Below, piece after piece: positions 47,565-56,335 of a DNA stretch of 64,000 bases. The position numbers and the translations under genes were made by a program. This DNA is from Closterium sp. NIES-65. Lineage: Eukaryota; Streptophyta; Zygnematophyceae; Desmidiales; Closteriaceae. Location of the stretch: contig CANXME010002068.1 in NCBI GenBank assembly GCA_948144175.1, forward strand, positions 4,030,001-4,094,000. The letters run 5' to 3'. Position 1 is the first letter of the stretch; the number at the start of each line of letters is the position of its first letter. A model generated the notes under the pieces. That model saw only the letters and a list, made by a program, of their open reading frames with translations. It searched no databases and had not been told where the DNA came from.

Positions 47565-47960
47565 CAGCGCACACACCAGATCGTCCTCGTGCTGAGGACC
47601 GCATCTGATTAGCCACCTTGATCTCGGAATACCACCACCGAGGTCAGTCTCACCAATACCACCTGGGAGACAGTTGCACTCCTCCGCAGGAACTTGTCAC
47701 CCAGGTAACCTGGTCGACCAGGCAACCACGTCGACCAGCTGCTCCCTCATGTGCCCGTCGACCTCCCAAGTCGACGGTCACCTTCATTTGACCACACCAG
47801 GTCGACCACACCAGGTCAACCACATCCTTGGTCGACCAGCTCCAGGTTGACGACAATTCTAGTCGACGAGTTCCGTGTCGACCAGCATACATGTCAGCCG
47901 ACCACACCCAGTCAACTGCCCCAAGTCAGCGTCACCAAGTCGACGCCCTTGCTGTGGCCC
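47565..47960. repeat. GTCGAC-rich repeat region
   Basis: A non-coding stretch in which GTCGAC or close variants (GTCAAC, GTTGAC) recur roughly every 15-30 bp between about 47708 and 47945, often followed by CAG or CAC. Further copies lie near 49418-49465 and 49803. Its left part (47620-47730) is repeated at 49685-49805. I recognise no gene here. Confidence 0.6.
47620..47730. repeat. Direct repeat, left copy (with 49685-49805)
   Basis: Both copies contain ATACCACCACCGAGGTC, then CTCCGCAG and CACCCAGGTAAC at matching distances. They lie in the same orientation about 2.07 kb apart. They may be ends of an unrecognised element or two pieces of a dispersed repeat. Confidence 0.6.
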
Positions 47961-48640
47961 CCGTGCAGGTCTACCAGACCCGTCTACCAACTCGCCCCCG
48001 TCTACCAACTCGCCCACTGCTCCTGGTCAGCTGCACCCCTCACACCTGACCACGAAGTTGGCCCCGCCCACGCGAGGACGGGGCCAACCACAACTCCTGC
48101 TGATAGTGCTAGAGCTGGAGGTACCGGAGGTGCTGGAGCTGGAGGTACTGCAGCTAGAGGTGCTGGAGGTGCTGGAGCTGCTGGAGGTGCTGGGGGTACT
48201 AGAGCTAGAGGTACTGGAGGTATTGGAGCTGCTGGTGCAAGAGGTGCTGGAGGTGCTAGAGGTGCTTGAGCTGCTGGATAGGTGCTGGAGCTGCTAGTGC
48301 TGGAGGTACTGGAGCTGCTGGTGCTGGAGGTGCTGGAGCCGGAGTTGCTGGAGCTGGAGGTGCTGGAGGTACAAGAGCTGCTGGTGTTGGAGGTGCTGGA
48401 GCTGCTAGTGCTGGTGCTGGAGGTGCTGGAGCTCGAGGGTTTGGAGGCATTGGAGCTGGAGGCTCTAGTACTGTGGGTACTGCGCCGCAAGGACCGTTTT
48501 TCTATCCGCAGCCACAGTCGTCCCGGCCGTCGCCTGGCTCGGCACTCCGTCAGGTTCTTAGTTTTCCGTCTTCCATGGGCCTTACTCCGCCTGTCCTGTG
48601 TCCTCCGCCTGACCTGTCACAACTGCAGTTATTAAGGTAA
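47960..48640 (+). mobile_element. Copia fragment K (integrase-RT linker)
   Basis: The plus strand encodes a Gly/Ala-rich repeat (GGTGCTGGAGCTGGAG units, 48100-48480) followed by a segment matching the end of the linker in copies A and B (for example VLSFPSSMGLTPP against VLGLPPSTGPPPS). No other element parts are attached. Confidence 0.6.
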
Positions 48641-48657
48641 GACTTACAAGAGCCATG

Positions 48658-48958
48658 GCGGAGAAGAATCACTACAGGACATAATGAGGTACCAGCTGCA
48701 GAGGATGAGAAGAGGAAAGAGGCGGAGGAAGGGGTGAGACAGTGGGGGGGAAACAAGAGGGAGAGAGAAGAGGAGGAGAGTGAAGGGGTGGATTGTGGGA
48801 AGATGTGCGGAGAATAATAACTACAGGAAACAATGAGGTACCAGCTGCAGTAGATGAGGGGAGGAAAGAGGCGGAGGAAGGGGTGAGAGAGGGGGGAAAC
48901 AAGAGGGAGAGAGGAGAGGAGGAGGAGGGTGAGGGGGCGGATTGTGGGGAGGGGGGAG
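48658..48958. repeat. Two-copy tandem repeat, 149-bp period, purine-rich
   Basis: 48658-48806 and 48807-48958 share CTACAGGA, ATGAGGTACCAGCTGCAG, AAAGAGGCGGAGGAAGGGGT and GGATTGTGGG in the same order. The strand is strongly G/A-biased. No gene was recognised. Confidence 0.75.
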
Positions 48959-48959
48959 G

Positions 48960-49684
48960 GGGGGGCGGATTCGATGGAAGAGCAGGGCGCCGTAAGGGAA
49001 AGCAGGCGCGCACGCGCAGCGGTGTAACGAGCGCGTAATAGATAGGGGTAGGGAGGATGGGGCAGAATGCCCTTTGGGTGGAAGTGCAAGGCGCGCGACA
49101 GAGCAGGCGTGCGCATGTGCTGCGGAACCGTACAGGGCGCACACAGCGGCAGTAGTGTTGTGCGCACGTGCGATCGGAGGATTAGAAAGGTGGGGGGTGG
49201 GGGTGCGGAGATAACTCAAGCAACGGAAGCTGGTCTACGGGCTAGGCACGGGGTTGGAGTGATCTCTGCGTTCGTTCCTTATTCGTTTCCTTGTATTTAC
49301 ACTAGTTGCTGGTTCACAGGGGAATTTGGCAAGAGTTTCAATAAGTAAAGTTGACAACAACATGGTACACAATAGCAAGGCAACAATAACTACGTCAGCT
49401 ACTAGCATGCAAGCTGGTCGACTGCAAGCGCAGCACGGTCGACCTCCTTCCACCACGACTTGGTCGACCGCGCTTTGGTAGTGCAATGTCGCGGTCTGCC
49501 AACGCTGCAGGCCGACGGCGTGCCAACACTGCAGTAAGTTGGTGGCACAGCATTGCATCCGCAGGACGGCAGAGCACCCGCTTTGCAGTTGCTCGCAGCT
49601 AGTTGGCGTGCTGTGCCTCGTCACTCGCACAGCACAGTTGCCACGCCGACCAGGGCCCACGTCTGCAGCTGATCCTCCACGTCA
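48960..49684. other. Stretch without recognised gene
   Basis: G-rich sequence to about 49230, then mixed composition with scattered GTCGACC motifs near 49418-49465. Open frames on both strands have no recognisable domains. ATCTCTGCGTTCGTTC at 49261-49276 also occurs at 19821-19836 beside copia E. Confidence 0.5.
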
Positions 49685-49805
49685 TCTTCTGGATACCACC
49701 ACCGAGGTCTGCCTCGCCAGAGCCGCCTGGGCGACTGTCGCGTGCCTCCGCAGAATCTCTTCACCCAGGTAACTTGGACGACCCGGCTACCACCAGGTCG
49801 GCGTC
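49685..49805. repeat. Direct repeat, right copy (with 47620-47730)
   Basis: See the left copy at 47620-47730. This copy abuts the start of copia J. Confidence 0.6.
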
Positions 49806-52800
49806 GACTTCCTAGGGGAAAGTTGACCAAAAATTGTACGTCCTCGTCGAGGCGAGTGACACTCGGACTGGCAGCACGGACAAGGTCAGACTCAGGGTCA
49901 AGAACGTGCGGAAGAGAGGACGCAAGACGCAACGGCAGGACAACACGCTGTGGAACAGAGTAAGGTCGGAGTGTCATATCGTGAGTGCCCGGTACAGCCG
50001 GAGCACGAGGACGACGAACACGACGAGCACGAGCAGGGACAGAAGCTCTAGTCTCGGGCTCTCGACGCTCAGGAGTGGAAGCACGAGTCGCTCGCTCACG
50101 ACGCGCAGTCGGGGATGCTGTCACCTTAGTGTGAGGAGCAGGAGCAGGCAGCGGGGAGCCAGGCACTAGCAGTGGGAACAGTAACGGGGGAGTAGTCCCA
50201 AGAACGGGGAACTCAGTACCAGCAAGCGGGAGACTAAGAAGGTGACTAAGCGCAGACGGCTGTGGCTGAGTAGTCGCACCCCCAGAGCCTCCAGCTCCAG
50301 TCGCAACATCACCCCCAGAACCAGTGCCTCCATCTCCACCACCGGAACTGCCCCAACGAACAGCCCACTTGCAAAGCTGCAGCGGCAAGAGCGACTCCTG
50401 CCGACGAGCACCACTAACTCCAGTACCTCCAACACCTCCAGTAGCGCCTCCAGTACCTCCAGCAGCACCTCTAGTAGCACCTCCTGTACCTCCAGCGCCT
50501 CCAGCAGCTCCTGTGCCTCCAGTACCAGGAACACCAGCACTAGCACCTCTAGGGCTAGTACCTCTAGAACCTCCAACACCTAAAGCAGCTCCTGTGCCTC
50601 CAGTACCAAGAACACCAGCGCCAGCACCTCCAGGGCTAGTACCTTAAGAACCTGCACCTTGAGCACCTCCAGCAGCACATGTGCCTCCAGTACCAGGAAC
50701 ACCAGTACTAGTACCTCCAGGTCGAGCACCTCCAGAACCTACAGCTCCAGCACGAGCAACCTCAGAACCACCACCAGCGGACCCTCCAGCTCCAGCAGCC
50801 CCAGCACCTCTCGCTCGAAGACAGCTAGCTACACCACCAGGGCTACCCCACTGGACCGCCCACTCGCGAAGTCGCTCCGGCAAGAGAGCCTCCTGACGAC
50901 TCGTAGCGGGACCACCAGCACCAGTACCTCCATTACCTCCTGTACCGAATGGACACTCAGCACCTCCAGACCCTGCACCCCCAAAACTAGCACCTCCTGT
51001 GGTACCACCTCCTGCAGCACTGGAGTCCACAGCGACAGGCTGCAGCAGCGGTGACGACGGTCGAGGCTGAAACCCAGGTGGGACCGCCAAGCGTGCAGAG
51101 GGGCGAGGGGTCACAGTGGCAGCAAGATGCCCTCAGCATCACAGAAGTCCTCAAGGAGGTGGGAGCAAAGCTCGCCACCTCGGTCAGAGTGCAGCCGCAG
51201 GACAAGGAGGTCCTCACGGAACCGAGCGCGAAGCTGGAGACGAATAGCGCGAATCCAGCGGATCAAAGCACTGTGGACATCCGCCTTTCTCTGCAAGGGG
51301 AAGACCGTGGTGTAGCGCGTGTAGTCGTCGACAACCAGCAGAAAGTAGCGCTCGCCACCCCATCCAGTGACGCGGGCGGGCCCCACACGTCCATGTGCAG
51401 GGTCTGCAGAGGAGCAGTGATAGGAGGAAATGAGGAGTGAGGAGCGGCGCGCTGTTTACGCAGGGAAGGCATGGTGGTGCAAGCGACCTCAGAAGCGGGG
51501 GCAGGGACTTGGGGAGACCAGACACAAGGAGACACGAGTGCATGCCACGCAAGCGTGGTAGGGAGGGGTGGCCAAGACTGTGGTGCTAGAGGAGAGTCTG
51601 GTGCGTGAGGAGACGACACGAACAATACAAGGCGACCTCAACCGACGAAGCTACCTGACCTGACTCAGCTACAAGTGCAGACTCAGTGGTCAGTGTGTAC
51701 AGGCCAGACCCAAGCCTCCGGGTGAACGTGGCGAGGTGCTCTCTAGTGCGCGAGCCCATACAGATCGCCACTAGCTCGCCTCCAGGGTGCAGACTCAGTG
51801 GCCAGTGTGTACAGGCCATACTCAAGCCTCCGGGTGAACATGGTGAGGTGCCCTCTAGTGCGCGAATCCATACAGATCGCCACTAGCTAGCCTCCAAGTT
51901 GGGTGACAGTGACCCACTGGTCCTGGAGGACAGAGGTAGCTGCCAAGTTCTTAGCGAACGAGGGAAGGAGACCTGTGAGGAGGCCAGAAGGGGCCACCGG
52001 ACAAGGGAGAACAGTGGCCCTACGTGCGACTACAGGGCCCCCAGAGGGGTCGGCCAGTGTGACAGGGACAGGGATTGTGAGCGCTGTGACTGTGGTGCTG
52101 TCGCGGAAGAAGCAACGAGACGCACCTAAATCGAGAGTAAAAGTGTGCAAGGCCTCCTCAGGCTCTGCACCTGTGCTAGCCGAGTCAAAAGCACCAAGAC
52201 TAACAGCTTCTACGCCACCAGGTGTCTCTCCACCCTCAGCACTAGTACCCCAAGTGCCACCATCGGGGCTGCCCCACTGGACAGCCCACTCACGAAGCTG
52301 CTGCGGGGAGAGAGTCTCCGGCGGACGCTGCTACGACCGCTGTCCACCCCAAGAACCTCCGCGTCTACCAGCTGCACTACCAATAGGAGTAGACTCACAG
52401 GGACCTCCATTAGTAGCACACCAGGCTCCGCCACCAGGCCTGCCCCATCGAACAGCCCTCTTGCGAAGCTGCTGCGACGAGAGTGGCTCCCACCGACGAG
52501 GACGAGGATCGCCAGCACTAGCTCCTCCAGCCCTAGCACGGCTAGCTCCGCCACCGGGGCTGCCCCACCAAATAGCTCACTCGCGAAGCTGCTGCGGCGA
52601 GAGAGACTCCTGCACACTCGGCTACCGCTGACGTAGGACAGTAGTAGTAGCCATGGCAGGCAGTGGCAGCTAGTAGCAGCAGCTGAGTAGCAGTAGTAGC
52701 ACAGGCAGCAATAGCAGCGTGGTAGTGCCTAGAGCGGCAGCAGCAGGCACCAGCACCTAGGGCAGTAGCAGGCAGTAGCTCCTAGGGCAACAGCACCTAG

Positions 52801-52849
52801 GGCTCTCTTTTTTCTTCTTCTTCTTTAGGGTTTAGCAGGGCGCGCTGGG

Positions 52850-53210
52850 CGCTGGGATGGCGCGCTGGGCAGCAGGGCGCGTTGGCGCGCCGGGCAGCGG
52901 GGCGCGTTGGCGCGCTTGGCAGCGGGGCGCGCTGGCGCGTTTGGCAGCGGGGCGCGCTGGCGCGTCTGGCAGCGGGGCGCGCTGGCACGATTGGCAGCGG
53001 GGCGCGCTGGTGCGTTGGGCATCGGGGTGCGCTGGCGTGATGGGCAGCAGGGCGTGCTGGCGCGCTGGGCAACAGGGCGCGCTAGCGCGTTGGGCAGTGT
53101 GGCGCGCTGGGTAGCAGGGCGCGCTGGGTAGCAAGGCGCGCTGGCGCGTTGGGCAGCGTAGCGCGCTGGCGCACTGGGCAGCGGGCCGCGCTCGCGTGCT
53201 GGGCAGCAGG
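52850..53210 (-). repeat. Leader minisatellite of copia J (25-bp units)
   Basis: GGCAGCGGGGCGCGCTGGCG units recur every 25 bp (for example 52918, 52943, 52968) between the LTR side and the Gag region. Confidence 0.85.
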
Positions 53211-53471
53211 GCGCGCGCGCTGTGGGCAGCAGGGTGCGCGTGCAGAGCGCGCGGGCAGGCAGGGGAGTGCAGCTACAGACAGAGCGCGCGCGAACAGGGC
53301 GGCGCTCAGGCAGGGCAGCAGGGGCGCTTAGTAGCAAGGCAGTTGGGCGCGCGTGGGCAGGGCAGTAAGGCGCGTACTAGCGCTAGGCAGCAGGGCAGGA
53401 AAAAAAAAAATGAAGTCTGGGCAGGGCGGAACGTTCGGTGGGCCCTAATGAACGTACCTACTCTAATATCA

Positions 53472-53594
53472 CGTCAGAATCTGGAAACATGAATTATTGA
53501 CTGAAGCAGGATGAGTGGTACAAGTAGCAACCCTAATAAAGGGCTGTACCCCATAGGGAGTAACCGACTACAGCCTAACATCACTAACATGACA
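53472..53594 (-). repeat. Probable 5' LTR of copia J (about 123 bp)
   Basis: Plus-strand CGTCAGAATC...CATGACA in the position expected from the leader. It contains GTACCCCATAGGGAGT, a form of the family LTR motif. It is diverged from the other LTRs. Confidence 0.65.
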
Positions 53595-53659
53595 TAAACA
53601 TGTTTTGAGAAACAGAGATGTCGCAAGAGTCCTTATTCACCGATTGCCCAAGATTCGCC

Positions 53660-53917
53660 TGTCGAGAGTAATAGGTAAGTTAAGAGGTGGGGCCTAGGCT
53701 TAGTAGCCTAGGCCCGAACTTAGGTATCGAGCGGGTTTTCCCCTAGGAGCAATGTCGAGTGAGTTGAGAGGGAAATTGGTGAAAAGGTGAGTTTCACTAT
53801 AGGTTCAGGGGTACATATAGCATAGAAACACAATAAGGTGCACCACCAACAAAAGTTTACATAACTACACTAACTACAACTACAAGCAATTATAAAACAT
53901 GACAAAATATTTCGACA
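53660..53917 (-). repeat. 3' LTR of miniature element
   Basis: TGTCGAGAG...TTTCGACA, 258 bp. It contains an inverted repeat around GGCCTAGGC TTAGTA GCCTAGGCC. Confidence 0.95.
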
Positions 53918-54351
53918 CGCCCCCATAATGCTTGTAGGTAGGTATGTAGTTACAGCAACAGCAGGTACCCCTTCCATCTCCTCACCCTCCTCCTTCCCCT
54001 CCCCCACACTGCTGCAGAAGCAGCAGAGAAGGGGGGAAGAGAGGAGAGGTGGAGGGACGGCTGCTTGTTGCCTCACACCCGCCACCCCGGTACCACTCCC
54101 CCTCCTCACCCACATCCTCACACCCTCCCCCCCCAGCGGCAGCTGCAGCGGTGGGACTGAAAGAAGGAGGAGGGAAAGGGAGAGAGTTGACCCCACGCTC
54201 CAACACCCTCCACCCCCATACCCTCCTCCCCACGGCTGCAGGGAGACAAGAGAAAGGGGGGGGGGTGGGAAGGAAGAAAGCCGCAGAGCGGCGAAGAGGC
54301 GTCGGTGCAGATGGGTCAGGGGCGGCAGTAGGGAGTGCAGGGGCGGAAAGG

Positions 54352-54510
54352 CCCGTCGCGGGCCAGTGCCACGGGGTGCACGACGGATAGAATAAAAGGG
54401 CCCGATCGTGTGCCTCGGGGCACACGACGAGCAGGGCACCATCGTGTGCCACGGGGCGCACGATGGGCAGTAGAAGGGCACCGTCGCGTGCCACGGGGCG
54501 TGCGACGGGC
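54352..54510 (-). repeat. Array of tandem hairpins in miniature-element interior
   Basis: Four imperfect palindromes follow one another: about 54353-54387, 54405-54429 (CGTGTGCC with GGCACACG), 54440-54465 (ATCGTGTGCC with GGCGCACGAT) and 54482-54508 (CGTCGCGTGCC with GGCGTGCGACG). Arms change together between units, using G-U pairs in RNA. Confidence 0.7.
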
Positions 54511-54648
54511 AGGGAAGGAGTCACACGCCCGTGGGCGGGACAAGGTAAAAATAAAACCGCCACGCGCCCTAGGCGCGCGGCCGTAAAATCTTAGCAGCGG
54601 AAGTAAAGCGGGCCCACAGGCCAGGACGAACACTAAGCTCCGATAACA

Positions 54649-54906
54649 TGTCGAGAGTAATAGGTAAGTTAAGAGGTGGGGCCTAGGCTTAGTAGCCTAG
54701 GCCCGAACTTAGGTATCGAGCGGGTTTTCCCCTAGGAGCAATGTCGAGTGAGTTGAGAGGGAAATTGGTGAAAAGGTGAGTTTCACTATAGGTTCAGGGG
54801 TACATATAGCATAGAAACACAATAAGGTGCACCACCAACAAAAGTTTACATAACTACACTAACTACAACTACAAGCAATTATAAAACATGACAAAATATT
54901 TCGACA
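54649..54906 (-). repeat. 5' LTR of miniature element
   Basis: Identical to 53660-53917 on reading; next to the primer-binding site. Confidence 0.95.
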
Positions 54907-54911
54907 TCGCC

Positions 54912-56335
54912 AACTACGTTGTGGTAACTTCAATAACATACAATTACGACATTATAACAAATCTTTTCAAAATTCGTGAAACTAATACACATATAGTGTA
55001 TTCACCTATTGGACATGCTTCTATGCGTTGCTTACGCACTTACTGTACTGCGACCAATCCGAATGTGGGGTTATCGGAATGAAACTTTTGAGAAACTTCC
55101 TTCCGATAAAGGTCAAATTCAGGTACTACAGAGTTGATACTTAATAAGTCAGGGGCCACTAACATGTTAGTTTGTTACACTACACTCAAAATCAGGGATA
55201 GAAAAACTACTATTCTGAGTGGATCAGTGTTGAGAACACATAAATTCTGAAATCTGAGTCTCCACAAAGTGGAAAGTCTGAAATTACCTTGGAATTTGGG
55301 TAATTACGTTGATAAAGACAGCCTTGAAGGTGTCACCGAACAACTCTTCTGCTATACACTACAGGCCTATAACCCTGTACCATTTATAAAATGTAAATCT
55401 ATTGAGACCAAGTGAAATAGGATTGAATGATTGCATAAAAATTATTTTGATACAGGTAAATAGTTGGGGAATTAGTTGGTAACCTTATACGTTCAGCTAG
55501 TCATAAAAAATTGTGACTAGTGGCGATATGCCCTATAAAAATGCATGCAAATATGCTAAACGAACAACAAATTTGAGTTCCAAAATATCACGAAACGTTT
55601 TTGACCACGTAATCTCCTAATTGCTGTATTTTGCCAGGTGGCGCAATCCAGATTGTCACTTCTGAGGCTGATCTTCATCGGACGACCCCCACAGGGAGCT
55701 TTTCCATATCTGTGCGACGGCCCTTCCATGTCGCTTGACATTATCCATCAATCCTCCATCACCGTCCTTGTCACCAGCAAGGGTCACCGCAGACCATCGT
55801 TGGCTCAACAGCCTGGCCCGTGCCAATCAGGCAGGGCATGTGGCGACCGTTCATCCAACCTGCGACTAAGCCGCGACGGCCTTCGTCGCAACCAAACCAC
55901 CAGGGGTGTACTCCTGCCCTCTCTGATGGCCCCCATCCATCGCGAGAGGCGGCGCGCGCGTGTTTACCGCTTTCGCGTTCCCCCTCCAAAATGTACCACC
56001 ATCCGTTGGGTAAACCACTAAGACTGGTGCCACCTCAGCAATCTCGCCTGTTTTCCGTTGTTCTGCGAGCCAAATGGGCCACATGGGCAGCCTAGCGATG
56101 GATCCCCCTTCAACCACTCCACACCCACACTGGCCATTCAAATGACCCCATCAGTACTTCTGCACATTTCATCAGGGCATCACTATACCGCGTATAGCAC
56201 CATCCCTGCCCTTCCCTCTCAGGGGAGCCAACAATCCCAACACCCCTCGGTCTTTTCTCCTCAACAACTCCTCTCATACCTCACTTGTCTGAGAAGCTCG
56301 CCTTGCTGGTCCGAAAGGCTCCTGAGAGACCAACC
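54912..56335 (+). promoter_or_regulatory. Upstream region of the FNR gene
   Basis: 54912-55640 is clearly AT-richer than the surroundings and lacks recognisable genes or repeats. From about 55640 the composition rises in GC toward the gene. A perfect inverted repeat CTATAC-CGC-GTATAG lies at 56183-56197, about 140 bp before the start codon, and a C/T-rich stretch follows (56198-56290). This could hold the core promoter and 5' UTR, but no transcription start can be fixed. Open frames here have no recognised domains. Confidence 0.45.

Larger units (their letters stand above)
49831..53594 (-). mobile_element. Short-LTR copia element J, partial
   Basis: Minus-strand fossil. Parts from the 5' side: LTR about 53472-53594; a degenerate primer-binding site (plus-strand 53460-53471); GGGCCCACC box (GGGCCC at 53440-53445); leader repeat 52850-53210; a possible Gag start at 52654 (MATTTVL); protease with LDLGASRCFF near 52120; integrase about 51800-51050 (YFLLVVDDYTRYTTVFPL, HSDRGGEL); and a low-complexity linker (about 51000-50150) with sequence related to the start of the RT region as far as about 49850. 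The Gag core, reverse transcriptase, RNase H and 3' LTR were not found. Many breaks suggest an old copy. Confidence 0.8.
53660..54906 (-). mobile_element. Miniature LTR element (TRIM-like), intact structure
   Basis: Two 258-bp LTRs (53660-53917 and 54649-54906), identical on base-by-base reading, flank a 731-bp interior. A perfect duplication TCGCC (53655-53659 and 54907-54911) brackets the unit. The minus strand has a primer-binding site next to the right LTR (TGTTATCGGAGC, one change from the initiator-Met match TGGTATCGGAGC) and a G-rich polypurine tract (GGGGGCG) next to the left LTR. The interior shows no retrotransposon protein; long minus-strand frames are low-complexity and Ser/Pro-rich. 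It must have been moved by another element's proteins. A GGGCCC box lies 33 bases inside the LTR, close to its position in the short-LTR copia family. Identical LTRs indicate a very recent insertion. Confidence 0.95.

Noticed and set aside
52825-53337. Repeat-containing Ala/Arg frames resembling a structural protein
   Set aside because: Leader minisatellite of copia J, 25-bp units.
53870-54563. Minus-strand frames of about 200 residues in the miniature element
   Set aside because: Low-complexity, no retroelement domain, and overlapping frames are open equally; treated as non-coding.
55638-56021. 127-residue frame upstream of FNR
   Set aside because: No recognised domain, and overlapping frames on the opposite strand are equally long.
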